Assembly: GCF_030413175.1 (NCBI RefSeq)
Contig: NZ_CP129212.1
Location: 6,362,450-6,426,449 of the forward strand
Source of the DNA: Bradyrhizobium roseum
GTDB taxonomy: Bacteria > Pseudomonadota > Alphaproteobacteria > Rhizobiales > Xanthobacteraceae
DNA length: 64,000 bases
Direction: 5' to 3'
The translations under genes and the position numbers were made by a program. Below the pieces are notes generated by a model. The model did not search any database, was not told where the DNA came from, and saw only the letters and a program-made list of their open reading frames with translations. Below, piece after piece: positions 46,003-53,884 of the stretch; the stretch's first letter is position 1; each line of letters starts with the position of its first letter.

Positions 46003-46623
46003 TCAGTGCTCGGCCTCCTCCGGGAGATCATCCGGGAACGCGCCGAGCCTGGCGATCATGTCGTCGGCATGAGGTCCGCCGGCCACGGCTTCGGTCAATT
46101 CGAAGAACAACGTCTTGTACGATACAAAGATGACACCGGCGGCTTTCAACCGCTCCACGGCCGCGTCGGTGCGGCTGGCGGAGGAAAACAGCAATTCCTC
46201 GACGGCGAAGACATCGAACCCGAGATCGAGCAGGCCAAGGCACGATTGCAGGACGCACACATCGGTTTCACATCCCGCGACAACGATCTGCTTCCTGTTC
46301 AGGCGCTTGAGGTAGCTGCGAATGGGCTTCTCCTTCGTGAGATCGAAGAAGCTCTTCTCGAATGACTTTGCGGCGCTGCCGAGCGTGGCCGTGACACCCG
46401 CCGGCACCGCGCCCTTACGGTCAACCGGGCGCTCCAGCGTGACGATCGTCGGAATGCGCATATAGGCGAGCAGGCGCGCGAAGCTTCCCATGTTCCTGCC
46501 CAGCCGCGCGCGGCTGCGCGGCTCGAGTTGCGCCAGGAAGTAATCCTGATAGTCGATGATCGCGCCACAACACTGATCGCCGAGGATGCGCTTGGTGCCT
46601 GTCATGGGGTGACGATAGTTCAT
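46003..46623 (-). CDS. cysteine hydrolase, isochorismatase-like family
   Basis: 206 aa from ATG 46623; ATG 46605 is another option and the frame is open to 46725. The catalytic Cys lies in VVAGCETDVCVLQS; the N-terminal Asp is in GAIIDYQDYFLAQLE and the central Lys in KSFFDLTKEKP-type. Isochorismatase fold, hydrolysing a C-N or vinyl-ether bond. Its 5' side is close to the left end of the island at 46738, so its native promoter may have been displaced by the insertion. Confidence 0.82.
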   Translation of the reverse strand: MNYRHPMTGTKRILGDQCCGAIIDYQDYFLAQLEPRSRARLGRNMGSFARLLAYMRIPTIVTLERPVDRKGAVPAGVTATLGSAAKSFEKSFFDLTKEKPIRSYLKRLNRKQIVVAGCETDVCVLQSCLGLLDLGFDVFAVEELLFSSASRTDAAVERLKAAGVIFVSYKTLFFELTEAVAGGPHADDMIARLGAFPDDLPEEAEH

Positions 46624-46737
46624 TCGCCGCTGTTCGGCTAGAGAAGAGCGAACCAGCAGCCGCGGCGATGCCGCTGCAATCAGCGCGAATACCACTCGCG
46701 CAGCGTCGACTCGTGGCGACGACATCTAACTATTTAA

Positions 46738-46754
46738 TGCACTGTCACCGTAAT
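46738..46754. repeat. left terminal inverted repeat of the PIN cassette
   Basis: TGCACTGTCACCGTAAT, preceded outside by TTTAA. The exact complement recurs at 49676-49692. The similarity weakly continues inwards (CTGGG in both). Confidence 0.85.
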
Positions 46755-46917
46755 CCTGGGCTTGGCCCCCGTTCTGCGGTGCAACGCTGTTGCTCGATCT
46801 CCTGCTGGTCATCACCGCCCGTTCACCTTCTACGAAGGTTCTCGCGCCGGGGTAGAGATTGCTGGTGACGCCGCCCCGGCCTTGTGCAACTATTTACCGC
46901 CCCTAAAGAGGTCGGTG

Positions 46918-47766
46918 ATGGACGAGCTCGTCCCAGAAGCGCTGCAAGACGGCGAACTGCGCTTTCGCGTGATTAGCCCTGTCGGCGGCGACGGGAATGT
47001 CTCTGCGAGCCTCTTTGCCGAGAAGCTGAAACGGCTAGTCTCAGCACTGCGTGCCGCCGATAAGGCACTCAATGAGGTCGTTACTCACGACTACAAGATT
47101 GCCAAGCTCTCGTCCTCAAACCCGACCGTCGTGCTTGCCGAGGCCGCACTTCCGAAGTTCGAGCATATCATGGCCGCTCGGTCGGCTATTGCGGGGTTTG
47201 AAGATTGTGCAGACGCCATCATGCGAGGTGATCGCGACAGGGCACTTCAATACGGTAATTGTGCGCATCACATTGCGAAGCTCGGTCGCGGCTCTCGTAA
47301 GAACTTCAGCTATGCAGAAGTTTGGATTGGTACGGAGATCATCCGGGTTGATACAATGCTCGTCGATCAGGCCGACACAATCACGCACATTGACCTTTAC
47401 GAAAAACTGTTCGCGCCCGATGAAGAAGCAAGTTGGTTTAGGGGCTCTGCGTATGGTTCGTTCGATGGAACGATCCTCGAAGTAGACCTGCGAGGCGCTC
47501 TGCCCGAAGTTAAACTCGTACTCAACGCAGGAGGGGCCGAGATCGCCTGCGTGTTCAAGCGCGAAGATCTTGAAAAGGTTCGGGCGGCTATCGACAAGCG
47601 AGCGCGGGTTTATGGTACCGCCGTCTATGATGGCCGGTCGGGTCTGCCAGCCCGCATTAACATCGTTGACATTCAACCGATTTCACCCAAGGGCGACCTC
47701 GCGTCCTGGGCCAACACGTTTGACCCATACGAGCACCCCAGCTGGGACGAGGACCTCGGTGATTGA
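46918..47766 (+). CDS. unknown protein, first gene of the PIN cassette
   Basis: 282 aa from ATG 46918 (AAGAGGTCGGTG upstream). No signal peptide. The N-terminal domain has VGGDGNVSASLFAEKLKRLV and then ALRAADKALNEVV and LSSSNPTVVLAEA. The C-terminal part has SFDGTILEVDLRGALPEVKL and a beta-rich tail ending DPYEHPSWDEDLGD. Proteins of this look accompany PIN-domain genes in several bacteria as hypothetical proteins, but I cannot name the family. The stop overlaps the start of the next gene by eight bases, implying coupling. It may be an antitoxin-like or sensor partner; that is inference. Confidence 0.8.
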   Translation: MDELVPEALQDGELRFRVISPVGGDGNVSASLFAEKLKRLVSALRAADKALNEVVTHDYKIAKLSSSNPTVVLAEAALPKFEHIMAARSAIAGFEDCADAIMRGDRDRALQYGNCAHHIAKLGRGSRKNFSYAEVWIGTEIIRVDTMLVDQADTITHIDLYEKLFAPDEEASWFRGSAYGSFDGTILEVDLRGALPEVKLVLNAGGAEIACVFKREDLEKVRAAIDKRARVYGTAVYDGRSGLPARINIVDIQPISPKGDLASWANTFDPYEHPSWDEDLGD

Positions 47767-48388
47767 ACATTTTTACTGGGACTCGTGCATCTTCTACTGT
47801 CTGCTGACGGGACAGCCCCCGCACCATCAGGCCGACGTGCTCGAGCTTCTTAACGACGCGAGGAATGGCAAGGCCAAAATTTATACTTCAACGATTGCGC
47901 TGGCTGAGATTAAGCCAAGGTTCCTCAAACAAAAAGGGCATCGGTCGATCAATGCATTCTTCGACACGATGCAAGGCGCGGTTTCCCTGATCGACGCAAA
48001 CCCGAACATTATGACGGCAGCGGGCATATTGCGAGACTGCATTCCGACCAATCCGTCGGATGCGACGACGCAAAACCTGCGTTCTATAGGGCTTGGCGAC
48101 GCCATTCATCTGCAGACCTGCCTCCATCTCAGGGACGTGTTGGGTGTGAAAGGTATTGTTTTTCAAACGTTCGATAACGGCAAGGGTAAGACATGGGAAG
48201 GGCGGTGCGTGCCGCTGCTCACTTTTGAGAAGTGGTTCCCTCAGCCACCTAAGTCTGTCGCCGATGTGTGCAGCCTGACGCGAATACTGCCTAGGTCGAC
48301 TCAATCAAACCTGTTTACAACCCCAGCTATTGGCGCCGGCACGCCTGCCTTAATCTCAGGTGGCAACACTCCCGCTAAGCCTTCCTAG
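47759..48388 (+). CDS. PIN-domain protein of the cassette
   Basis: 209 aa, GTG start 47759 nested in the preceding stop (GTGATTGA). The four acids of a PIN nuclease are visible: WDSCIFYCLL (Asp 8), LAEIKP (Glu 50), GLGDAIHLQ (Asp 114) and TFDNGKGKTW (Asp 139). A C-terminal extension of about 55 residues is low-complexity. Probably an RNA-cleaving toxin. No classical small antitoxin is adjacent. Confidence 0.85.
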   Translation: MIEHFYWDSCIFYCLLTGQPPHHQADVLELLNDARNGKAKIYTSTIALAEIKPRFLKQKGHRSINAFFDTMQGAVSLIDANPNIMTAAGILRDCIPTNPSDATTQNLRSIGLGDAIHLQTCLHLRDVLGVKGIVFQTFDNGKGKTWEGRCVPLLTFEKWFPQPPKSVADVCSLTRILPRSTQSNLFTTPAIGAGTPALISGGNTPAKPS

Positions 48389-48394
48389 CGCATC

Positions 48395-49465
48395 ATGAGT
48401 GACGAAGACGGCCGCGACCAGCTTGAGACAGACCAAGTGTTTATCGACACGCAGGTTTGGGTGAAGGAGCGGCTGAATTGGAATTCAAAATCATGTAATC
48501 GTCTTCGGGAGCTAGTTCGAACTCGTCATGTGCAGGTACTCACCACAAGCGTGACGCGCTCCGAAGTCCATAGCAAGATTGAGGAAGCCCTCCAAAATGC
48601 TCGTGGGGCAATGGACAAGCATGACGTAGTGTTGCGCCAACTTAACTGCGCCTCCGCAATGGAAGCGTTGGAAGCGCCGGACGCGTCGGCCATGCTTCAT
48701 GAGCGATTTGACGCGTATATGCAATCGTTGAACGCCGTCGATGTGCCGTTGAGTAAGGATGTTTCGCAGGTGTTCGACGCGTATTTCAACGCACGACCGC
48801 CATTCAGCGCAAAGAAGAAGTCAGAATTTCCGGATGCATTTGTGGCGTTGTCACTGCAGGAACGAGCAAGGACAATTGGAAGGCAAATATACGTGGTCTC
48901 CGGAGATGCTGACTTGAAGGCTTGCTGCGCTCGCATCTCGGAGCTGATTGCCGTTGATAACCTCTCGGAAGTCATATCGAGAGCGACGGTTACGAAGGCA
49001 ATTCACGACAGCATCCTGTCGTTCATGCAACGTAATCAGCAACTGGAGGCCAAATTGATCGCGTGCCTGGAGCGTGCGGACATTGCTGTACGAGGCTTGG
49101 CGAGGGTCGACGGCCGCGTAAGCATCGCTAGCAGCGAAGTGCAGTCTGTGGACCAAGTTGCAATTGCAAACCTGAATGTCATCACACGGCAAGGTGACAA
49201 GTTTACATGCGATGTGGAGTTCGAGGCGATCTTGAATATCTGGCTAGATGTTGACGTAGAACGAGTCGTCTACTACGGCGATGACGATTACGAAGAAACT
49301 AACAATTTCAGCTCTATCGTGCCGCATGTTGGTCTCTATACGGCTGAGGTGGATGTCAGGTTTGATAATGGCGCACCTGAGCGGTCTGAGATCGAATTCG
49401 TTCAATGCGAAGTCGAGATCGAGATCGACGCTGTTGAGATAGACGAGCTGAGGCGTCACAGGTAG
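48395..49465 (+). CDS. PIN-like protein (DUF4935 type) of the cassette
   Basis: 356 aa, six bases after the previous stop. PIN-like acids: VFIDTQVWV (Asp 18), SEVHSK (Glu 57), KSEFPDAFVALSL (Asp 147) and VVSGDADLK (Asp 171/173), in the order of DUF4935 PIN-like proteins. After about residue 200 a helical segment and a beta-rich, acidic C-terminal domain follow (CDVEFEAILNIWLDVDVERV, ends EIDAVEIDELRRHR). Likely a nuclease with a sensing or partner-binding C-terminus. Confidence 0.8.
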   Translation: MSDEDGRDQLETDQVFIDTQVWVKERLNWNSKSCNRLRELVRTRHVQVLTTSVTRSEVHSKIEEALQNARGAMDKHDVVLRQLNCASAMEALEAPDASAMLHERFDAYMQSLNAVDVPLSKDVSQVFDAYFNARPPFSAKKKSEFPDAFVALSLQERARTIGRQIYVVSGDADLKACCARISELIAVDNLSEVISRATVTKAIHDSILSFMQRNQQLEAKLIACLERADIAVRGLARVDGRVSIASSEVQSVDQVAIANLNVITRQGDKFTCDVEFEAILNIWLDVDVERVVYYGDDDYEETNNFSSIVPHVGLYTAEVDVRFDNGAPERSEIEFVQCEVEIEIDAVEIDELRRHR

Positions 49466-49675
49466 AGGAGTGTCTGCGAGCGGCGGTCTGCACAACACGA
49501 TTGATTGTGGAAGTCGCCCGTTCGGCCATGTTAATACGAACGTAAAGTGAAATTGCATTCATAAGTCATTGTGATCATTCGCTTTGATCATTTGCCTAGT
49601 GCTGGGGTGTTTTTGCAGTTCACGCCGTACAGCGCCCCATTCAAGCCGGTGTGAAAACGACACGCGTCCCCAGTC

Positions 49676-49692
49676 ATTACGGTGACAGTGCA
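49676..49692. repeat. right terminal inverted repeat of the PIN cassette
   Basis: ATTACGGTGACAGTGCA, the exact complement of the left end, followed outside by CTTAA. About 210 bases of non-coding DNA separate it from the last cassette gene. Confidence 0.85.
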
Positions 49693-50000
49693 CTTAACTC
49701 TCGTCGATGCCCGGAGTTGTCGCGATAACCCGGGCTGCCATCCCGCATACTACGAGCGCGGGCTGGCAACACATCAGAACACCGCAAAAAATAAGTGACG
49801 TTCGCATACTCCCCATATTTTGCGCAATCGAACGCAACTTGTCGTGGGGAGCAAGCCCGCAGGGTACGCGTCCCGAAGGGGAGGTATCCTTGGTCTTGGC
49901 CTTCAGCCAAGCTCGACCAGCCTTCCGATCACGTCCAGCTTGAATTACCGAGGAACCGACCGGCGCGCGCGCCAGTTTATCTCCGAATGCATCAACGGAG
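49693..50000. other. non-coding flank right of the cassette
   Basis: About 310 bases. There is no convincing gene. A 40-codon minus-strand frame with signal-like residues is noted but not accepted. The upstream region of the Gly-rich secreted protein lies at the right end. Confidence 0.5.
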
Positions 50001-50006
50001 GTGCTT

Positions 50007-50615
50007 ATGCGCCGGTCCAAAGCAGTTCTCACGACACTCTTGATTGCCTGGCTGTCAACCGGAGCTTCCTTTGCGCAAGGTGGGGGAGGCGGTGGCGGCG
50101 GTGCGGGCGGTGCCGGGGCGGGCGCTGCCGGCAGCGGCAGTGGCGGCGCTGGTGCGGCAGGCGCAGGAGGCGGACAAGGAGGCACGGGCACGGCCGCCGG
50201 TGCTGGTGGCGCCGCTGTGGGAGGCGGCCCTCCGGCCGGCCCCGTCGGCGGCGGGGCCCCGGCTGGAGCTGTCGGTGGTGGAGCTCCGAGACCCGCGGCG
50301 GCAGCCACTTCACCCGCCGCTCCTCAGTCTCCCCCAACGTCACCAAGCCAAAATCCCCCGACCAGCGGCGGGGTCATCGGCGGAACGACAGGTACGCCAC
50401 CCGTGGGCGCAGGCGGCCCTGCTCCGGCGGGGTCTGCACCGGCCTCAGGGCAGGCATCGACTGCACCAACGCCCCCCGAAACCTCGAAGAGGGGACTGTC
50501 CGTGCCTGCAGAAGATGGCGTGTCCTCAAAGACCGTCCCCGCTCGTCCATGCAGCACGGCGGCGCGGGAAACCGACGGCACGACGACGTGCGTGGGTCTT
50601 CCAGAACGCAAATGA
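50007..50615 (+). CDS. secreted Gly/Ala/Pro-rich low-complexity protein
   Basis: 202 aa from ATG 50007, with ACGGAGG upstream (GTG 50001 is in the same frame). Signal peptide (RRSKAVLTTLLIAWLSTGAS). The mature protein is mostly Gly, Ala and Pro blocks (GGGGGGGGAGGAGAGAAGS). A compact C-terminus PCSTAARETDGTTTCVGLP has a Cys pair and resembles the ends of other secreted proteins in the genus. Function unknown; possibly surface- or wall-associated. Confidence 0.65.
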   Translation: MRRSKAVLTTLLIAWLSTGASFAQGGGGGGGGAGGAGAGAAGSGSGGAGAAGAGGGQGGTGTAAGAGGAAVGGGPPAGPVGGGAPAGAVGGGAPRPAAAATSPAAPQSPPTSPSQNPPTSGGVIGGTTGTPPVGAGGPAPAGSAPASGQASTAPTPPETSKRGLSVPAEDGVSSKTVPARPCSTAARETDGTTTCVGLPERK

Positions 50616-50633
50616 ATATCCGCACCGCCGGTA

Positions 50634-51068
50634 CTAACGCGGAAACTCCACCATCGCCTCGCCGGTCGCGACCTTCTCGCCGGCCTGGTTCTTCACCATC
50701 ACGTCGATCAGCACCCAGCGTGAATTCTGCGTGGTCTGCTTCGACTTGATGATTCCAGTCGGCTGGATGGTGTCGCCGGGCTTCACAGGCTTGACCCACC
50801 TTGTTTCCAGCCGGCGATGGATCGCGCCGGCCGGATAGGACCAGTCGGTGATCATCCGCGAGATCAGCCCGAAATTGTTCATGCCGTGCATGATGATGCC
50901 GCCGAAATTAGTCTTCCCGAACGAGCCCTTCATGTAGTCGTCGTCGAGATGCAGCGGGTTGTAGTCGAGCGAGGCATCGCAAAACAGGCGGATGGACTCG
51001 CGGCTGACGGCGAAGCTGGGGCCGTCGATGACGTCGCCGGCGGTGAGATTTTCGAACGTCGTGGTCAT
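50634..51068 (-). CDS. MaoC-type (R)-hydratase-like protein, small subunit
   Basis: 144 aa hot-dog fold. The core YNPLHLDDDYMKGSFGKTNF, then GGIIMHGMNN, matches MaoC dehydratases whose Asp-His pair hydrates enoyl-CoA. Eleven bases separate it from the second hot-dog gene upstream; together they make a two-domain MaoC/FAS1-hydratase pair. Probably catabolic CoA-ester hydration. Confidence 0.85.
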   Translation of the reverse strand: MTTTFENLTAGDVIDGPSFAVSRESIRLFCDASLDYNPLHLDDDYMKGSFGKTNFGGIIMHGMNNFGLISRMITDWSYPAGAIHRRLETRWVKPVKPGDTIQPTGIIKSKQTTQNSRWVLIDVMVKNQAGEKVATGEAMVEFPR

Positions 51069-51079
51069 GGCGCCCTCCC

Positions 51080-51589
51080 CTATACCGGCCGGATGGTCCA
51101 GCCGCGGCCGGAGCAGATCACGTCGCCGCGCTGGTTGAAGAAGACGTTGTCGTGCACCACGAACAGCCGCTCGCGCTTGATGAACTTGTCGAGCGCGCGG
51201 GCCTGCAGGGTGATGACGTCGCCCGGCCGCGCCGGGATGTTGTAGCTCCAGGACTGCCCGGCATTGACGGTGCCCGGCGAGCGCATCCAGTCATCCGCCG
51301 GCGTGCAGGAGAACATCAATAGGATATGGATCGAGGGCGGCGCGATCAGCCCGCCATAGCGGGTGGTTTTGGCGTAGGCCTCGTCGAAATAGATCGGGTG
51401 ATCCTCGCCGACCGATTTGCAGTACAGTTCGATCGCTTCCTTGGTGAGCGTGTAGGGAATGGTCTTGCGCGGCTCGCCGGGAACGATGTCGTCCCAGGAC
51501 TTGCGCAGATTGGCGTCTTTCCAGAAATCGGTCTCGAAGGCCGCTATGCCTTCAGAAGAGACTTGGCCATCCGACGAAACTTGGGCCAT
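51080..51589 (-). CDS. MaoC N-terminal-like dehydratase (FAS1-type) subunit
   Basis: 169 aa. Hot-dog domain with TKEAIELYCKSVGEDHPIYF, TTRYGGLIAPPSIHILL and PGTVNAGQSWSYNIPARPGD. Partner of the 50634 gene, with which it likely forms a heteromeric hydratase. Divergent from the amidohydrolase gene; an AT-rich inverted repeat lies between the two start codons. Confidence 0.85.
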   Translation of the reverse strand: MAQVSSDGQVSSEGIAAFETDFWKDANLRKSWDDIVPGEPRKTIPYTLTKEAIELYCKSVGEDHPIYFDEAYAKTTRYGGLIAPPSIHILLMFSCTPADDWMRSPGTVNAGQSWSYNIPARPGDVITLQARALDKFIKRERLFVVHDNVFFNQRGDVICSGRGWTIRPV

Positions 51590-51634
51590 GCCACGCTCCC
51601 TTGTTGTTTTTCTTCTGCCGCCTTGCGGAATTTG

Positions 51635-51647
51635 TTATATAGTATAA
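51635..51647. promoter_or_regulatory. TTATA-TAG-TATAA inverted repeat in a divergent promoter region
   Basis: A short perfect inverted repeat in an otherwise GC-rich window, located between the divergent MaoC pair and the amidohydrolase. The AT-rich box may double as the -10 element in either direction and as a repressor half-site pair. No regulator gene is adjacent. Confidence 0.35.
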
Positions 51648-51688
51648 TCAATTTTCCAGAACCAAAAATCAAGCGCCGGGGAAGCCAG

Positions 51689-52573
51689 ATGCCCAAGCTC
51701 AAACTGCCCGATATCGAGAAAGTGGTGGCGATCGACATCCACACCCACGCGGAAGAGCCCTGCGGCATGCATGGCGACGATGGCTACGACGATTTCCAGG
51801 CGCAGATGGCCGACTATTTCAAGTCGCCGCACAAGCATCCGCCGACCGTGCCGGAGACCGCGGCCTACTACCGCTCGAAAAACATCGCCGCCGTGATCTT
51901 CCCGGTCGATGCCGAACGCGAGACCGGTTTCCGCCGCTACAACAATTACGAAATGCTGGAGGTCGCCTCCGACCATCTCGACGTCCTGATCCCGTTCGTC
52001 TCGATCGATCCGCACAAGGGCAAGCTCGGCGTGCGCGAAGCGCGCAAGCTGATCGAGGAATACGGCGTGCGCGGCTTCAAATTCCATCCGACCATGCAGG
52101 GATTTTACGCCAACGACCGCATGGCCTATCCACTGTACGAAGCGATCAACGAGGGCGGCGCGATCGCGCTGTTCCACACCGGACAGACCGGCGTCGGTTC
52201 GGGCATGCCCGGCGGCATGGGCATGCGCCTGAAATATTCCAACCCGATGTACATGGACGACGTGGCGGCGGACTTCCCCGATCTGAAGATCATCCTCGCC
52301 CACCCCTCCTTCCCCTGGCAGGAAGAGGCGCTGTCGGTCGCGACCCACAAGCCGAACGTCTATATCGACCTCTCCGGCTGGTCGCCGAAATATTTTCCGC
52401 CGATCCTGGTCCGCTACATCAACTCGATCCTGCAGGACAAGATGCTGTTCGGCTCGGACTGGCCGGTGATCACGCCGGACCGCTGGCTGGCGGATTTTGC
52501 CAAGCTCGAGATTCGGGAAGATATCCGGCCGAAGGTGCTGAAGGCCAACGCAAGGAAGATTTTAGGGATCTGA
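51689..52573 (+). CDS. amidohydrolase (ACMSD-like metal-dependent hydrolase)
   Basis: 294 aa from ATG 51689; the frame is open upstream but without similarity. TIM-barrel amidohydrolase: metal-binding IDIHTHAEEP, GFKFHPTMQGFYAN, later ILAHPSFPWQEEAL and the active-site LFGSDWPVITPDRW. Amidohydrolase_2/ACMSD relatives decarboxylate or hydrolyse aromatic-ring-derived acids; some (CouO) cut beta-ketoacyl-CoA side chains. The divergent MaoC hydratases suggest side-chain degradation of an aromatic or branched acid. Confidence 0.87.
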   Translation: MPKLKLPDIEKVVAIDIHTHAEEPCGMHGDDGYDDFQAQMADYFKSPHKHPPTVPETAAYYRSKNIAAVIFPVDAERETGFRRYNNYEMLEVASDHLDVLIPFVSIDPHKGKLGVREARKLIEEYGVRGFKFHPTMQGFYANDRMAYPLYEAINEGGAIALFHTGQTGVGSGMPGGMGMRLKYSNPMYMDDVAADFPDLKIILAHPSFPWQEEALSVATHKPNVYIDLSGWSPKYFPPILVRYINSILQDKMLFGSDWPVITPDRWLADFAKLEIREDIRPKVLKANARKILGI

Positions 52574-52636
52574 AGGCATATCATCGGCGCCTGTCCGGTT
52601 CATGACCAACCTGATCGACGCACGAAAGCATCAATC

Positions 52637-53374
52637 ATGACCATCAAAGCCGTCGTCTTCGATGCCTATGGCACATTGTACGACGTCCAGTCGGTGGCTG
52701 ACGTCACCGAGGAGGCGTTTCCCGGCTATGGCGGGATCATCACGCAAATCTGGCGCATCAAGCAGCTCGAATACACCTGGCTGCGCTCGCTGATGCGGCG
52801 CTACGAGGATTTTTCGGTCGTGACGCGCGACGCGCTGGCCTACACGCTCGGCAGCCTCGGGCTGGAATATGACGACGAGACTTTTGCGCGCATCATCGAC
52901 AAATATCTGCATCTCGATCTCTATCCGGATGCGCTCGCGGCGCTTTCAGCGATGAAGGATCGCAAGCTTGCGATCCTGTCCAATGGCAGCCCTGATATGT
53001 TGAATGCGCTGGTGCGCAACAGCGGGCTCGACCTATTGCTCGATGCGGTGATCAGCGTGGACGCCAAGAAGAGTTTCAAGCCGAGCCCCGAAGCCTACAT
53101 GCTGATCGAGGAGGTGCTGCATGTGCCGCCGGCAGAGGTTTTGTTCATCTCCTCCAACCCCTGGGACGCCTGTGGCGCCAAGGCGTTCGGGCTGAACGTC
53201 GCGTGGATCGAGCGGGTGACGCCGGAAAAGATGGCACTGGCCTGCCTCGAAAGCGAGACGCTGCCGCCATTGACGATGTTTTGGGCGCTGCGTACCCAGA
53301 TGGATGAACTCGGCGTCGTCCCCGATCACCGGATCCACGGCCTCGCCGAACTGCCCGCGCTGCTGTCTGCATAA
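52637..53374 (+). CDS. type II haloacid dehalogenase (HAD family)
   Basis: 245 aa. HAD motifs: FDAYGTLYD (nucleophile Asp 9), ILSNGSPDML, a Lys in KKSFKPSPEAYM, and FISSNPWDACGAKAFG. The class II 2-haloacid dehalogenase subtype is indicated by the AYGT(L)YD and SSNxxDxxGA motifs. It removes halide from 2-haloacids, or hydrolyses a similar small substrate. Nine bases separate it from ybaK, so the genes may be co-transcribed. Confidence 0.88.
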   Translation: MTIKAVVFDAYGTLYDVQSVADVTEEAFPGYGGIITQIWRIKQLEYTWLRSLMRRYEDFSVVTRDALAYTLGSLGLEYDDETFARIIDKYLHLDLYPDALAALSAMKDRKLAILSNGSPDMLNALVRNSGLDLLLDAVISVDAKKSFKPSPEAYMLIEEVLHVPPAEVLFISSNPWDACGAKAFGLNVAWIERVTPEKMALACLESETLPPLTMFWALRTQMDELGVVPDHRIHGLAELPALLSA

Positions 53375-53383
53375 GGTCCCGAA

Positions 53384-53884
53384 ATGAGTCTTGAGTCCGT
53401 CCGCGCCTTCTTCGCCGAGAAGGCACCCGATATTGCGGTGATCGAGTCCGAGATGAGTTCCGCGACGGTGGCACTGGCCGCCGAAGCCTATGGCGTCGAG
53501 CCGGCGCGGATCGCCAAGACATTGAGCTTACGCGTCGGCGAGCGCGTCGTGCTGATCGTGGCCGCCGGCACCTCGCGGATGGACAACAAGAAGGTGAAGG
53601 CGCTGTTCGGCGTCAAGCCGAAGATGCTGGGGCTCGACGAGGTCGCCGAGATCACCGGGCATGAGGTCGGCGGCGTCTGTCCGTTCGGATTGAAGACGCC
53701 GCTGCCGGTTTATTGCGACGTCTCGCTGAAGGCGTTCGACATCGTGGTGCCGGCCGCGGGCTCGACCCACAGCGCGGTCAAGATCACGCCAATGCGCATG
53801 GCCGAACTGACGTCGGCCGAGTGGGTCGACGTCTGCGAACTCAGGCCCGCGCCGGAAACGCCAGCCTACTCGTCTTCCTCATAA
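53384..53884 (+). CDS. YbaK/EbsC-type aminoacyl-tRNA deacylase
   Basis: 166 aa. The core ALAAEAYGVEPARIAKTLSL, RVVLIVAAGTSRMDNKKV, then VGGVCPFGLKTPLPVYCDVS is the YbaK/ProX family pattern, editing mischarged Cys- or Ala-tRNA. The last 19 bases overlap the convergent gene at 53866, so the C-terminal Ser-rich end is probably non-essential. Confidence 0.87.
   Translation: MSLESVRAFFAEKAPDIAVIESEMSSATVALAAEAYGVEPARIAKTLSLRVGERVVLIVAAGTSRMDNKKVKALFGVKPKMLGLDEVAEITGHEVGGVCPFGLKTPLPVYCDVSLKAFDIVVPAAGSTHSAVKITPMRMAELTSAEWVDVCELRPAPETPAYSSSS

Larger units (their letters stand above)
46738..49692. mobile_element. TIR-bounded low-GC three-gene cassette without transposase
   Basis: About 2.95 kb between 17-bp perfect inverted repeats TGCACTGTCACCGTAAT. 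Base composition is visibly AT-richer than the flanks. Contents in order: a gene of unknown family (46918), a PIN protein (47759) and a second PIN-like protein (48395), all plus strand and tightly packed. No transposase, integrase or tRNA is inside, so it would need to be mobilised in trans. Immediately outside are TTTAA on the left and CTTAA on the right, which could be a TTAA-centred target duplication. The transposon family of these ends is not recognised. Confidence 0.7.

Noticed and set aside
49694..49816. Minus-strand frame of about 40 codons (MRTSLIFCGVLMCCQPALVV at its start) next to the right end of the cassette
   Set aside because: Signal-peptide-like but with a weak ribosome site and only 37-40 residues; it ends at the cassette border by a stop that lies in the flank itself, so a truncated gene is not proven.
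50029..50749. Overlapping Arg/Pro-rich frames on both strands across the Gly-rich secreted gene
   Set aside because: These are shadows of the low-complexity GGC/GCC codons; only the frame with signal peptide and Shine-Dalgarno is accepted.
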